Below are positions 9,090 to 18,128 of a stretch of DNA of 64,000 nt, one piece after another. A model generated the notes under the pieces. It was given only the letters and a program-made list of their open reading frames with translations. It had not been told where the DNA came from and made no database searches. Numbering within the stretch: position 1 is the stretch's first letter; every line of letters starts with the position of its first letter. This stretch comes from Rhodopseudomonas palustris JSC-3b (GTDB lineage: Bacteria; Pseudomonadota; Alphaproteobacteria; Rhizobiales; Xanthobacteraceae). The stretch spans positions 2,444,119 to 2,508,118 of the forward strand of contig KI632513.1 of assembly GCA_000504425.1 (NCBI GenBank), read 5' to 3'. The translations under genes were made by a program, and so were the position numbers.

Positions 9090-9935
9090 TCAGTAACCAC
9101 GCGCGAGTTCGAACATGTCGGCTTCGAGCTTCGGCCTGAGTTTGAAAATTTCCTCGATCAGCGCGTCGGCGGGCGGGCGCCCGGCCGGATCGACCAGCGC
9201 CGCCTTTTCAGCACGCGGCGTCGGCGCGAACACCCGCTTCACCACGGTCGGCGAGCCGCGCAGGCCGCATTTGGTGATGTCTTCGACACCGGCATCCTGC
9301 GCGCTCCATTTGACGACCGTGGCGCGCGCCGCATTGAGCGCGTTCTGCATCGAGCCGCGCCGCACTTCATTGGTGCCTTCCAGCATGGTGATCAGGCACG
9401 GCAGCGCGCTGCGCAGCACCTGAACGCCGCCTTCCGAACGACGCTCAACTTCGATGGTGCGCCCTTCGAGATCGATCGAGACGATCTTCGACACATAAGT
9501 GAGCTGCAGAAAGTTCAGCCGCTTGCAGACGCCGGGGCCGACCTGGGCGGTGTCGCCGTCGATGGTCTGCTTGCCGGTGAACACCACATCAACCGGCGCG
9601 TAGGTGTTGCTGATCTTGCGCACTGCCGCCGCCAGCGCATAGCTGGTGGCCAGCGTGTCGGCGCCGGCGAAGAACCGATCGGTGAGCAGCACCGCCCGGT
9701 CGGCACCGAAAGTCAGCGCCTTGCGCAGCGAGTCTTCGGCCGAAGGCGGCCCCATGGTCAGCACCGTGACCTCGCCGCCAACCTTGTCGCGCAACCTCAT
9801 CGCCTCTTCCAAGGCGAACAGGTCATAGGGGTTGATGATAGTCGGCACCCCCTGGCGCATGATCGTGTTGGTGACCGGATGGACGCGGATCTGCGCCGAG
9901 TCCGGGACTTGTTTGATACACACGACGATATGCAT
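9090..9935 (-). CDS. fixA: FixA, electron transfer flavoprotein beta subunit
   Basis: 281 residues, beginning MHIVVCIKQVPDSAQIRVHP, the ETF-beta start. The conserved ADRAVLLTDRFFAGADTLAT and GKQTIDGDTAQVGPG segments match the nucleotide-binding face; in FixA/CarD-type proteins this subunit holds the bifurcating FAD. It is the first gene of fixABCX and has its own sigma-54 promoter (9971-9986) and a NifA site (10081-10096) upstream. Confidence 0.96.
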   Translation of the reverse strand: MHIVVCIKQVPDSAQIRVHPVTNTIMRQGVPTIINPYDLFALEEAMRLRDKVGGEVTVLTMGPPSAEDSLRKALTFGADRAVLLTDRFFAGADTLATSYALAAAVRKISNTYAPVDVVFTGKQTIDGDTAQVGPGVCKRLNFLQLTYVSKIVSIDLEGRTIEVERRSEGGVQVLRSALPCLITMLEGTNEVRRGSMQNALNAARATVVKWSAQDAGVEDITKCGLRGSPTVVKRVFAPTPRAEKAALVDPAGRPPADALIEEIFKLRPKLEADMFELARGY

Positions 9936-9970
9936 TGTCGGCTCCGCAGCTTCTCTTCTGGAATATCAAG

Positions 9971-9986
9971 AGCAAGCCTCGTACCA
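9971..9986 (-). promoter_or_regulatory. Sigma-54 (-24/-12) promoter of fixABCX
   Basis: On the minus strand the sequence is TGGTACGAGGCTTGCT: GG at -24 and GC at -12, exactly 10 nt apart. It lies about 36-50 bp upstream of fixA in the 330-bp gap after nifW, and a NifA-type site sits 95 bp further upstream. Confidence 0.8.
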
Positions 9987-10080
9987 ACTCCCGCGCCCGA
10001 CGAAATCAGCTGCAATAGCAATGATTTGGGCTAAAGAGCGTCCGACGGCGGCGCCGCCGCGGGCCGACAGAACCGACACT

Positions 10081-10096
10081 TGTCGGGAAGGTGACA
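10081..10096. promoter_or_regulatory. NifA upstream activator site (fixA)
   Basis: TGTCGGGAAGGTGACA matches TGT-N10-ACA, the NifA enhancer consensus. It is 95 bp upstream of the fixA -24 element, a typical distance for IHF-assisted looping. Confidence 0.75.
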
Positions 10097-10182
10097 GCGC
10101 CGCGCGGGAACAGAACAAAGCGGCGGGGCAGCGCAGCGTTCGCCTCAGCCCCCCGTAGGATCACCAGGCCACAACGACACAA

Positions 10183-10200
10183 GCCGCGCTTGCGCGCGGC
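10183..10200. terminator. Inverted repeat downstream of nifW
   Basis: GCCGCGC TTGC GCGCGGC forms a perfect 7-bp GC stem about 66 bp past the nifW stop. There is no clear T-run, so it is only a possible terminator for the hesB-nifUSVW message. Confidence 0.35.
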
Positions 10201-10265
10201 CTGAGAAATGTACGTCACTGTTCAGACGCTGTTGCCAGATGGACCGATCGGTCCGTTTCGGGCGG

Positions 10266-10613
10266 TTACTTCAGTGCGTCGAGCGGCACGAAAGCGCCGC
10301 GCTGCGGCGACACCGCGTCCTTGAGCACCTTGAACACCCGCTGTTCCAGCGGCGAGGAGCCGACGAAATCCTGATAGGCCCGCTCCAGCACCGCCTGGCA
10401 GCGCGCCGTCACCGCCTCATTGGACAAGCCTTCGAGATCCTCGCTGGCGAGATATTGGCCCATACGCTTCAAAATATGCAGCCGCGCCACATTGAGCAGT
10501 TTTGGATCATAGGGAACGCCAAGGATGCAGAAGAACTCCTCCGCGGAGGTGGCGCGCTCCAGCCGTTCGATCACGCTGGTGGCCGGCTTGCCGGTGTTAG
10601 GGGTGGTGCACAT
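10266..10613 (-). CDS. nifW: NifW nitrogenase stabilising/protective protein
   Basis: 115 residues, the normal length of NifW. Family features include the EEFFCILGVPYDPKLLNVAR segment and the later GLSNEAVTARCQAVLERAYQ. NifW associates with MoFe protein or apo-NifDK and supports activity under oxygen exposure. It is the last gene of the hesB-nifU-nifS-nifV-nifW run, 35 bp after nifV. Confidence 0.93.
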   Translation of the reverse strand: MCTTPNTGKPATSVIERLERATSAEEFFCILGVPYDPKLLNVARLHILKRMGQYLASEDLEGLSNEAVTARCQAVLERAYQDFVGSSPLEQRVFKVLKDAVSPQRGAFVPLDALK

Positions 10614-10648
10614 CTGTTTCTCCTTCGCAGCTCTGTGGCGTCGCGCTG

Positions 10649-11812
10649 TCAGTTCGGCAGGCCGGGATTGCAGACTTCACGCCAGATCATCGCCAGCGTG
10701 TCGTTGCCGACCGGCCCCTTATGGGTCACGGCATAGGCGCGCACCCGCGCCAAAATGCCTTTCAGCTCCTGGGCATCGGCGCGCAGATTCATCGCTGCCA
10801 GCGACGAGGTGATCGCCGACAGCCCGGAATGCTTGCCGATCACGATCTCGTTGCAGCGGCCGAGCAGCCGCGGGTCGAGCGACTGATAAGTGCGCTGATC
10901 CTTGAGCAGGCCATCGACATGAATGCCGGATTCGTGGGTGAACACATGTTCGCCGACGATCGCCTTGTTGGGCGGAATGGTGCGCGACGCCGCATGCGCC
11001 ACCATGGCGGCCACGCTGCGCAGTTCGGACAGCACCACGCCGGTGTCGCAGCCATAGAGCTGCTTGAGGGCGACGGCGACTTCTTCCAGCGGCGCATTGC
11101 CGGCGCGTTCGCCCAGCCCGATCACCGTCACCGAGGCATGGCTGGCGCCGGCCTTGATCGCCGCCAGCGTATTGGCGGTGGCAAGGCCGAGATCATCATG
11201 GCCGTGGAATTCCAGTTCGAGATCGGTGGAGCGGCGCAGCGCCGCCATCAGCTGATAGCTGGCATCGGGATCGAGCACGCTGAGCGTATCGGCAACGCGA
11301 AAACGCCGGGCGCCGGCCTGTTTGGCGACATCGATGATCTCTGTCAGAAACCCGACATCGGCGCGCGAAGAGTCCTCGCCGCCAACCGCGACTTCCAGCC
11401 CCATGTCGCGTGCATAGCCGACCACGCGGCGCAGCACCTCGATGGCGCGCGCCCGTTCGCCGCCGAGCTTGGCCGCGATCTGCACATCGGACACCGGCAC
11501 CGACAGATTGACCATGCTGACGCCGGCCGCGAGCGCAGCATCGACATCCTCGGTACGCATCCGGCACCAGCCGATCACGGTGAGCGGCAAGCCCTGCTCG
11601 ACCACGGCGCGGATCGCGGCGATTTCCTCGCGGCCCATCGCCGGGGTGCCGGCTTCGATCTCGGGCACGCCAGCGCGGGCCAGCGCGCGCGCGATCGCCA
11701 CTTTCTCCGCGGTGGTGAACGCGACGCCAGGGGCCTGTTCACCGTCACGCAGCGTGGTGTCGTTGAGCACGATCGTCGGACGCGCTTGGGGGTGAGCGGA
11801 TTCACAAACCAT
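10649..11812 (-). CDS. nifV: NifV homocitrate synthase
   Basis: 387 residues from ATG 11812, which sits 4 bp after the nifS stop. The open frame extends 14 residues further upstream inside nifS, without family similarity. The catalytic [17 protein letters not shown] motif (metal and 2-oxoglutarate binding) and the [13 protein letters not shown] metal-binding histidines of the HMGL-like/isopropylmalate synthase TIM barrel are present. It condenses acetyl-CoA and 2-oxoglutarate to homocitrate, the organic ligand of FeMo-co. It lacks a LeuA-type C-terminal regulatory domain, as expected for NifV. Confidence 0.95.
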   Translation of the reverse strand: MVCESAHPQARPTIVLNDTTLRDGEQAPGVAFTTAEKVAIARALARAGVPEIEAGTPAMGREEIAAIRAVVEQGLPLTVIGWCRMRTEDVDAALAAGVSMVNLSVPVSDVQIAAKLGGERARAIEVLRRVVGYARDMGLEVAVGGEDSSRADVGFLTEIIDVAKQAGARRFRVADTLSVLDPDASYQLMAALRRSTDLELEFHGHDDLGLATANTLAAIKAGASHASVTVIGLGERAGNAPLEEVAVALKQLYGCDTGVVLSELRSVAAMVAHAASRTIPPNKAIVGEHVFTHESGIHVDGLLKDQRTYQSLDPRLLGRCNEIVIGKHSGLSAITSSLAAMNLRADAQELKGILARVRAYAVTHKGPVGNDTLAMIWREVCNPGLPN

Positions 11813-11816
11813 GAGC

Positions 11817-13019
11817 TTAACCGAGCGCCACAGGCGCCCCCTCCTCTGCACCAAACGGGGAAATCGCGCGCAGCTTGGCGACGATGCCCGGCACCGCCGC
11901 GAGGGCGCGGTCGATGTCAGCGTCGCTGTTGTGCCGCGACAGCGAGAAGCGCACCGCGCCGCGCAGCGCGGCCTCGGGCACTTTCATCGCCACCAGAACA
12001 TGCGAGGGCTCGAACGAGCCCGCCGAACAGGCCGATCCCATCGACACCGCAATGCCGGCGCGATCGAGCAGCATCACCGCGGCTTCCGCCTCGATGAATG
12101 AAAACGCGATGGTCGAGGTGTTGGGCAGCCGCTCGGCAGCGGCGCCGAGCGCAACGGCATGGTCAACCTGATCGAGAATGCCGCGCTCCAGGCGATCGCG
12201 CAGCGCTCGCACCCTGGTCTGCTCATCATCAAAATGCGCAGCCGCAAGCTCAGCAGCGGCACCAAGGCCGACAATGCCCGGCACGTTCTCGGTGCCGGCG
12301 CGGCGGCCGCGCTCCTGATGACCGCCGCGGATCTGCGGCTTGAAGCGCACGCTGTCGCGCACATAGAGCGCGCCAACGCCCTTCGGCCCGTGGAATTTGT
12401 GCGCCGACAGCGACAGCATGTCGATCTCGGTCGCTTTCAGATCGATCGGCAGCTTGCCGGCGGCCTGCACCGCATCGGTATGAAACAGCGCGCCGACTTC
12501 CTTGGCGAGTTCGGCCAGCTCCGGCACCGGAAAGATCACCCCGGTTTCATTGTTGGCCCACATGATCGACACCACCGCGACGCGGTCCGACAGCGCGCGG
12601 CGATAGGCATCGATGTCGAGCCAGCCATGACGATCGACAGGGATCACATGGATGCGGATGCCCTTGTGCTTCTCAAGGTAAGCGCACAGCGCCAGCACCG
12701 CGGGGTGCTCGACCGCGCTGATGATGATTTCGCGGCGGCGCGGCGCGGCTTCCAGCGCCGCCAGGATCGCGGCATTGGCGCCTTCGGTGCCGCCGGAATT
12801 GAACACGATCTCGGTCGGCTTGTCGGCGCCGAGCAGTTTTTGCACCTGCGCGCGGGCGCGGCGCACCGCGTTCGCGGCCGTTTCGCCGACGCCGTGCTTG
12901 GACGAGGGATTGCCGAACTGCTGCGTGAAATAAGGCAGCATCGCTTCCAGCACGCGCGGATCAAGCGCGGTGGTGGCGTTGGCATCGAGATAGACGTGTG
13001 AGTTCGCGGACATGGTCAT
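11817..13019 (-). CDS. nifS: NifS cysteine desulfurase
   Basis: 400 residues from ATG 13019, which overlaps the nifU TGA (ATGA), indicating translational coupling. The PLP lysine is K208 in [11 protein letters not shown], and the active-site cysteine is C331 in GSACSAGS. NifS removes sulfur from cysteine and delivers it to NifU for Fe-S cluster assembly of nitrogenase. The longer open frame upstream lies inside nifU and is not used. A second Met at residue 3 could also serve as start. Confidence 0.96.
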   Translation of the reverse strand: MTMSANSHVYLDANATTALDPRVLEAMLPYFTQQFGNPSSKHGVGETAANAVRRARAQVQKLLGADKPTEIVFNSGGTEGANAAILAALEAAPRRREIIISAVEHPAVLALCAYLEKHKGIRIHVIPVDRHGWLDIDAYRRALSDRVAVVSIMWANNETGVIFPVPELAELAKEVGALFHTDAVQAAGKLPIDLKATEIDMLSLSAHKFHGPKGVGALYVRDSVRFKPQIRGGHQERGRRAGTENVPGIVGLGAAAELAAAHFDDEQTRVRALRDRLERGILDQVDHAVALGAAAERLPNTSTIAFSFIEAEAAVMLLDRAGIAVSMGSACSAGSFEPSHVLVAMKVPEAALRGAVRFSLSRHNSDADIDRALAAVPGIVAKLRAISPFGAEEGAPVALG

Positions 13020-14026
13020 GACACCGGCACCACCCGCATTGGACGCTGCAATTTCTCGATCAGCTGCGCCTGAATGCCGGACAGCGTCACCGAGGCGAGC
13101 TGACAATCGACGCAATTGCCGCTGAGTTTCAGATAGATCGCCGAGCCATCGACATCGACGAGCTCGCAATCGCCGCCGTCGCGCTGCAAGGTCGGACGCA
13201 CGCTCTGCACCGCCTGCTCGATCTGCGCATATTGCTCCGGCGTGCCGCGATCGCGGCTTTCCGCGGGCGGCAGCTTCATGCGCGGCATCGCCGCTGCGAC
13301 CGGCGCCGGTCGCGGCGCCATGGTGATGTGACTGGGCACGGCAGCGCGCGCGCCCAGCGGCGGCGGGCTGTCGCCGCGCGGCTTGCGTTCAATGCCGCTC
13401 GGCGGCACCGAGCCGGGCCGATAGGCCTGCACCGCGCGAAGTTCGCCGGCGCTCACCATGGCCGCGTTGACGCGCGCCAGCACGGTTTCGATGTCTTTGT
13501 AGCAGCCGCAGCAGCCGCCACCGGCCTTGGTATGCTGCGTGACTTGATGGGGATCGGTGAGCTGATGGCTGCGGATCGCGCGCTCCGCGACCGCCTCGCT
13601 GACGCCAAAGCATTTGCACAGCGTCGGCTCAGTCGCGGCTTCGCGCTCGCCGCGATAGGCCGCCAGCGCGCGCTGAATCGCCTCATAGCTCAGCACCGCG
13701 CAATACATCCGCTCGGCTGGCAGCCCGCCAAGAAATTCGGCGATGTCGGCCGAGCTGATGTGCTGCACCTCGGCGACGCTTTGGCCGATGATCATGTCGG
13801 TGACCGCGGCGGCGGCGGCGATCAGCGCGCTGCAGCCATAGCTCTGGAAGCGCGCCGCCTCGATGCGCTCGCTCGCCGGATCGATGCGCAGCATCAGCTT
13901 GATGGCATCGCCATAGCCCAGCGCGCCGACGGCGCCGATGGCGTTGGCCTCGGCCAGCACGCCGACATGCTTCGGGTTGACGAAGTAGTCCCCGAACCTG
14001 TCCGCTGTGGTCTGCAAGGTCGCCAT
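13016..14026 (-). CDS. nifU: NifU Fe-S scaffold, N-terminal cysteine substituted
   Basis: 336 residues in the three-domain NifU order. Residues 1-125 are IscU-like, about 135-180 hold the permanent [2Fe-2S] domain (CKC at 137-139, CCGC at 172-175), then a Pro-rich linker (about 205-262) leads to an Nfu domain with CVDC (305-308). In the IscU-like domain the second and third scaffold cysteines are present (C65, C109). The position of the first, Cys35 in Azotobacter, is Tyr38 in ALGYGDAIKL; the adjacent Asp is kept. The transient cluster may therefore be bound differently, or assembly may rely on the Nfu domain. Confidence 0.93.
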   Translation of the reverse strand: MATLQTTADRFGDYFVNPKHVGVLAEANAIGAVGALGYGDAIKLMLRIDPASERIEAARFQSYGCSALIAAAAAVTDMIIGQSVAEVQHISSADIAEFLGGLPAERMYCAVLSYEAIQRALAAYRGEREAATEPTLCKCFGVSEAVAERAIRSHQLTDPHQVTQHTKAGGGCCGCYKDIETVLARVNAAMVSAGELRAVQAYRPGSVPPSGIERKPRGDSPPPLGARAAVPSHITMAPRPAPVAAAMPRMKLPPAESRDRGTPEQYAQIEQAVQSVRPTLQRDGGDCELVDVDGSAIYLKLSGNCVDCQLASVTLSGIQAQLIEKLQRPMRVVPVS

Positions 14027-14044
14027 CGGCCTGCCCTTCCGCGA

Positions 14045-14365
14045 TCAGCAGAACGACTTGCCGCAGCCGCAACGCGCGCCGGCATTGGGATTGTCGAAAG
14101 TGAAGCCCGAGCCTTCCAGGCTTTCGACAAAGCCGATGGTCATGCCGGTCAGCAGCGGCTGCGATTCCGGATCGAGAAACACGCGCACGCCGCCGGCTTC
14201 GACCACCGCGTCGTCCTCACGCGGCTCGCTGTCGAGTCCGATCAGGTACTTGAAGCCCGCGCAGCCGCCGGTTTCGACCATCACCCGCAAACCGCCGGCG
14301 GTCTTTCCGGAACGCTCCATCGCGGCGCGGACGGCAGCTCCAGCTTGTTCGGTCAGATTGATCAT
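14045..14365 (-). CDS. HesB/IscA-type Fe-S assembly protein (first gene of nifUSVW operon)
   Basis: 106 residues from ATG 14365; the annotated frame could extend 12 residues but without conservation. A-type carrier cysteines are present: ETGGCAGFKY and the C-terminal CGCGKSF. Such proteins (IscA-nif/HesB) carry [4Fe-4S] or [2Fe-2S] clusters or iron to nitrogenase maturation. It lies 18 bp before nifU and about 40 bp downstream of a near-perfect sigma-54 promoter. Confidence 0.92.
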   Translation of the reverse strand: MINLTEQAGAAVRAAMERSGKTAGGLRVMVETGGCAGFKYLIGLDSEPREDDAVVEAGGVRVFLDPESQPLLTGMTIGFVESLEGSGFTFDNPNAGARCGCGKSFC

Positions 14366-14403
14366 GGCACACGCTCCTGGTTGATCGGCGATGATCACCA
14401 CGT

Positions 14404-14419
14404 AGCAACGGGCGTGCCA
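14404..14419 (-). promoter_or_regulatory. Sigma-54 promoter of hesB-nifUSVW
   Basis: Minus strand TGGCACGCCCGTTGCT matches the TGGCACG-N4-TTGCW consensus without mismatch. It lies about 40 bp upstream of the hesB start. Confidence 0.88.
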
Positions 14420-14475
14420 TTTCCGCCGCGGCGGCTAACGCCGCGGAATCCATGCATTATTTGCTTTTGTCGGGA

Positions 14476-14491
14476 TGTCGGGATCGCGACA
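14476..14491. promoter_or_regulatory. NifA upstream activator site (hesB-nifU)
   Basis: TGTCGGGATCGCGACA, TGT-N10-ACA, 57 bp upstream of the -24 element, between nifQ and hesB. Confidence 0.72.
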
Positions 14492-14536
14492 GCGTCGTAA
14501 ATCCCACCTGTCGGGTGTGAACCTCGGGCCGTCCGG

Positions 14537-15226
14537 TCAGGACGGCGCGCCGGCCTGCAACACCGCCCGGCGCCGCGCCGCCATCCGGCTTTCGCCGCTC
14601 TCATCGCCAAAGCAATTGGCGAAATCCTGGCAGCAGGTGCAGACCGGCGCGGTGCACATCACGATGCCGTCGTCCTCGCACAGCTTACGATAGAAGAACC
14701 GCTTCCACTTCATGTTGCGGGTATTGGCGAGCGCCAGCGGCTCGAAATGGCGCAGCAGCAGCCGGGTCAGTTCCGGCCGCTCGCGCAGGCCGAGGTCTTC
14801 CCACAAATGGTTCGGCTCCAGCGCGCGGCGCGCCACCATGGCGGCGAGCCAGCGGCCAAGATCGCCGTTTGAAGAACGGTGCGCGAGCAGCAGATCGCGC
14901 ACCATCGCCGCTTCTTCATCCTCGGCGGCATCGCCCGCCGGCGGCGCCAGCTCGGCCAGCACCGGGAACCAGTGCCGCGCGATGCTGGCAAGGTCGGCAG
15001 CGGCAAGACCGCAGCGCTCTGGCAAGTGCCCCGCTTCGCTGAGCGCCACTGCGAGCAGCGACGCCAGCACGTGACGATCGAAGGCGCCATCGTCGGTGAT
15101 CTCGGCCAGCGCCGGATCCTGTCCGGTCAAGGCGCGATAGAACGCCGCCGCCGTGCCGCCCGCGGCGGCAACGGCCGGCAAGCCCACCGGCGCAAGACTG
15201 GCAACCTCAACGCCCGCGACGATCAC
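14537..15226 (-). CDS. nifQ: NifQ, molybdenum donor for FeMo-co
   Basis: 229 residues from GTG 15226. That start is chosen because the ferredoxin stop codon runs into an ideal Shine-Dalgarno (TAAGGAGG, 6 nt spacing); the longer open frame upstream lies inside fdxB. The C-terminal C-x4-C-x2-C-x5-C motif (CTAPVCTCCQDFANC) is the NifQ signature that binds a Mo-Fe-S cluster. NifQ delivers molybdenum to the NifEN/NifH stage of cofactor synthesis. It is the last gene of the nifH operon as read here. Confidence 0.92.
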   Translation of the reverse strand: MIVAGVEVASLAPVGLPAVAAAGGTAAAFYRALTGQDPALAEITDDGAFDRHVLASLLAVALSEAGHLPERCGLAAADLASIARHWFPVLAELAPPAGDAAEDEEAAMVRDLLLAHRSSNGDLGRWLAAMVARRALEPNHLWEDLGLRERPELTRLLLRHFEPLALANTRNMKWKRFFYRKLCEDDGIVMCTAPVCTCCQDFANCFGDESGESRMAARRRAVLQAGAPS

Positions 15227-15237
15227 TGTACGCCTCC

Positions 15238-15549
15238 TTACAGTCCGAGCTCGCTGGCCTTGACGTGAGTCTGGCAGGCTTTCGGGCACACCCGCACGCA
15301 GGCCGAGCAGCCGATGCAATTGCCGGCCTGATCGAGCACCATCACCTTGCGCACGAATTCCTCATCATCATCGTCGTCATCGACTGCACAGGCGACCAGT
15401 TCGCCTTCTTCGTTGACGCCCATCAGATGCATCACATCGCGCGAGCAGACCTTGTGACAACGGCCGCAGCCGATGCACTTCTTGTCGTCAATCGCGGTGA
15501 GATAGGTGGGCTCCCACGGCTGGCCGTCGCGGGTGGAAAAGATCGCCAT
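15238..15549 (-). CDS. fdxB: FdxB, nif-specific 2[4Fe-4S] ferredoxin III
   Basis: 103 residues with two cluster motifs: CIGCGRCHKVC (about 25-35) and CIGCSACVRVCPKAC (about 78-92). Between them is an acidic insert with six consecutive Asp. This matches the ferredoxin III family encoded in nif clusters next to nifX/nifQ. It probably donates electrons during cofactor assembly. Its stop codon overlaps the nifQ Shine-Dalgarno. Confidence 0.93.
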   Translation of the reverse strand: MAIFSTRDGQPWEPTYLTAIDDKKCIGCGRCHKVCSRDVMHLMGVNEEGELVACAVDDDDDDEEFVRKVMVLDQAGNCIGCSACVRVCPKACQTHVKASELGL

Positions 15550-15605
15550 TGCTTCACTCCTGCGTCACGGCACGCGCCGCGTCTTTCGCTTGCGGTCGCC
15601 GCGGC

Positions 15606-15809
15606 CTAAACCTTGGCTTCCAGCTCCTTCAATTTGCTGCGCGCCGTTTCCAGCGCCTGGTACGCCTCGTAGGTCTCCTGCGCGACCGCCGGGATGGTCT
15701 GCCAGCTGATCGGCAGTTCCTCCGACAGATCGTGCAGATTCATCTTCATGGTGGTGGCGCGCGCCGAGAGTTTCTTGATCTCGGCTTTCAGCGTGTCGAT
15801 GTCGGACAT
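15606..15809 (-). CDS. DUF683 (CCE_0567-type) small nif protein
   Basis: 67 residues, mostly helical: an N-terminal LKAEIKKLSARATTMKMNLH helix and a C-terminal ALETARSKLKELEAKV helix. This is the DUF683 family, a helical-hairpin protein encoded beside nifX/DUF269 in most nif clusters; the cyanobacterial member binds metal at a conserved His. Its exact role is unknown. Confidence 0.9.
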   Translation of the reverse strand: MSDIDTLKAEIKKLSARATTMKMNLHDLSEELPISWQTIPAVAQETYEAYQALETARSKLKELEAKV

Positions 15810-15830
15810 GACGAAAACTCCGATGGTGAA

Positions 15831-16292
15831 CTACAGCGCGGCGACTTCGGGATATTTGCGGATCATCTCGACGCCGGCGGCGACGAATTTCTCGCCCTCC
15901 TCGGCGAGCTTGGCGAGGCTGTCGAAGCCGAAGCGATGCACGTCGCGCAGCTGCTTGTTGACGACGATCAGCCGGCCGGCAGCCAGGATCATCCGGCCAA
16001 AGCCCTCGTGATGCATCTTCATCATCGGCGTGACCATGTGGCCGGTCTCGCGCTCGATCGACAACGACACCGCGTTGTAGAACAGCTCGAGCCGCCACAG
16101 CGTCTCCGGATCAGGATCGCCGATGATCGGGATTTCGCGGCGCGCCTCCTTGTCGATGATATACGGCGCGATCAGCGTGAGGTCCGACTTGCCCTCCCAG
16201 GCGCCATGGGTGTCCTGCGCCCGCCACTGCTTGATCAGTTCCTGAACGAACAGCGACTCGACGCCGGCTTCGGTGAGCTGCGCTTCGCTCAT
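15831..16292 (-). CDS. NifX-associated DUF269 protein
   Basis: 153 residues. The family core [19 protein letters not shown] and the segment [17 protein letters not shown] are clear. It is conserved after nifX in diazotrophs and sometimes called nafY-operon or nifX-associated; its function is undefined but linked to cofactor trafficking. Start ATG 16292 lies 1 bp after the nifX stop, with GAGGAG inside nifX as ribosome site, so translation is coupled. Confidence 0.92.
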   Translation of the reverse strand: MSEAQLTEAGVESLFVQELIKQWRAQDTHGAWEGKSDLTLIAPYIIDKEARREIPIIGDPDPETLWRLELFYNAVSLSIERETGHMVTPMMKMHHEGFGRMILAAGRLIVVNKQLRDVHRFGFDSLAKLAEEGEKFVAAGVEMIRKYPEVAAL

Positions 16293-16293
16293 G

Positions 16294-16695
16294 TCAGCTC
16301 TCCTCGGCGAAATCGAGCTTGCGCTCCTCGCCCTTGAGCATCGCCTTGCGCAGCCAGGGCGGCGGCGTGCCCTTCAGCACCGTGCACAGCTTGTCGAGCA
16401 GATCGGCGATCGGCTCCGGCTGCGCCACCTTCATCGGATGAACGTTCTGCGCCACGACGCGCGCGGCGCCCGAGCCGCCGATCGCGGCGACATAGAGGAT
16501 CGCGCAATCCTTGATCGCGTCGATGCGCGCGGTCAGCTTGTCTTCATTGCCGTCCTCGGCAACGGTGTCGGTGAACTGCACCGCCTCGACAAAGCGCGCG
16601 CCCTCCGGCGACAAGTCGTAGATCGCGATGTTCTTGGTCCAGCCGAAATGCGCATCGACGTGAACGAGGTCCTGGGTAGCGAACGCGACTTTCAT
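16294..16695 (-). CDS. nifX: NifX, FeMo-co/NifB-co carrier
   Basis: 133 residues from ATG 16695 ([20 protein letters not shown]). The NifX/NafY/VnfX fold binds NifB-co and the VK cluster; the segment [18 protein letters not shown] carries the conserved cofactor-binding histidines. It shuttles cofactor intermediates between NifB, NifEN and NifDK. The open frame upstream of this Met has no family similarity. It lies 49 bp after nifN. Confidence 0.94.
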   Translation of the reverse strand: MKVAFATQDLVHVDAHFGWTKNIAIYDLSPEGARFVEAVQFTDTVAEDGNEDKLTARIDAIKDCAILYVAAIGGSGAARVVAQNVHPMKVAQPEPIADLLDKLCTVLKGTPPPWLRKAMLKGEERKLDFAEES

Positions 16696-16744
16696 GCTGG
16701 CACTCCATGGCTTGGCATCGGCATTCTCCTTCGCTCGTCGCCCT

Positions 16745-18118
16745 TCAATGAGCCGCAGACGTCGCACCGACGTGCTCCGGTGACATCGCCGGCTGCCGCC
16801 AGGTGGCGATCGTCGGCTCGTGAAGGTCGGCGATGAACAGATTGCCGACAGTGAAGATCAGATCGCGGGTACCGCGATAGCCGACCGACAATTGGTGGGC
16901 AGCGCCGAGCCGATCAAAGATCGGCAGGCCGATGCGATGGAACGGCACCGCGAGCCGTTCGGCGGCCTGACGGCCATGCGAATGCGTCACCAAGAGATCG
17001 CAGCCAGCGGCCTTGGCTTCGAGATCCTCGAGATCGCCGATCAGCACTTCATCGCACGGCACCTGATCGAGCACCGCCGAGGCGGTGCTGGTGACAGCCG
17101 CGCTGATCTTGCAGCCCATTTCCGCCAGCCAGCTACCGATATTGAGCAGCATGTCGGGCTCGGCGCCGAGCGCCACCGACTTGCCGCCGAAATAGAAATG
17201 GCCGTCGAGCATGGCATCGATTAGCTGGCTGCGCTGGCGCCGATATTTCTGCGGCACCGGACGGCCGCTGAGCTTGGCAAGGCAGGCCAGGAATTCATCA
17301 TTCGGCGCGAGCCCCGTGAGCCGGCGGAACAGCGTGTAGGGCACGCCGGTCTTGGTCTGCATCGCCTCGGCAGCACCGCGCATCTGTTCGCCGATCGCGA
17401 TGGTGTGCAGCGCCTGCCCCATGGTGGCGATTTCGGCGACCGCGACCCCGCCATGGGTGGTCGGGGTGAAGTCATCGGGCACGTGGCCATCGAGCGAGCC
17501 GGAAATATCCGGCAAAAAGGTCGGCTGCAGGCCGAACGCCTCGATGATGTCGCGCAGTTCGTCGAGATCGCCGGGCGTGAGATGGCTGCCGGGCAGCACA
17601 TTGATCCGGCCGGCGCGGCGCGACGTGCCGGCAGCCGGCTTGACGACCAGCGCCTCGACCATGCGCGTGGTGGCGCGCGCCCAGCCATCTTCAAACGCGC
17701 CCTTGAAATCCGGGGTCGAGACATTGACCAGCGCGACATGCGCCAGTTCCGGATGGTTCTTGCGGATTACCCGGATGTAACCGTCGACGTCGTCGCCCTT
17801 GATCTCGGTGACGCCGGTCGAGCAGATGCCGATGATGTCCGGCTTGGTGCGACCGACGATGTTGACGATCGCCTGTTCGACATTCTCGAAACCGCCGAGC
17901 ACGGTGGCGACTTCGTTCATCGCGGTGGTTTGTAGCGGAATCGACTCGCGGAAATGTCGGACAAACAACACCAGCCCAAAAGACGTGCAACCCTGCGATC
18001 CATGAAGCAGCGGCATGCAGTTGCGCACGCCCATGAATGCCAGCGCCGCGCCGAGCGGCTGACTCATCTTCAGCGCATTGACCGTGCAGGCCTTGGTTGA
18101 CGTGGTGATCGTGGTCAT
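16745..18118 (-). CDS. nifN: NifN, FeMo-co scaffold beta subunit
   Basis: 457 residues from ATG 18118, 10 bp after nifE. It belongs to the NifK-like oxidoreductase family: a cluster-ligand region KACTVNALKMSQPLGAAL, then LLHGSQGCTSFGLV and ICSTGVTEIKGDD. NifN pairs with NifE to form the alpha2beta2 scaffold on which NifB-co is converted to FeMo-co with Mo and homocitrate. Confidence 0.95.
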   Translation of the reverse strand: MTTITTSTKACTVNALKMSQPLGAALAFMGVRNCMPLLHGSQGCTSFGLVLFVRHFRESIPLQTTAMNEVATVLGGFENVEQAIVNIVGRTKPDIIGICSTGVTEIKGDDVDGYIRVIRKNHPELAHVALVNVSTPDFKGAFEDGWARATTRMVEALVVKPAAGTSRRAGRINVLPGSHLTPGDLDELRDIIEAFGLQPTFLPDISGSLDGHVPDDFTPTTHGGVAVAEIATMGQALHTIAIGEQMRGAAEAMQTKTGVPYTLFRRLTGLAPNDEFLACLAKLSGRPVPQKYRRQRSQLIDAMLDGHFYFGGKSVALGAEPDMLLNIGSWLAEMGCKISAAVTSTASAVLDQVPCDEVLIGDLEDLEAKAAGCDLLVTHSHGRQAAERLAVPFHRIGLPIFDRLGAAHQLSVGYRGTRDLIFTVGNLFIADLHEPTIATWRQPAMSPEHVGATSAAH

Positions 18119-18128
18119 CTCGGTAACC

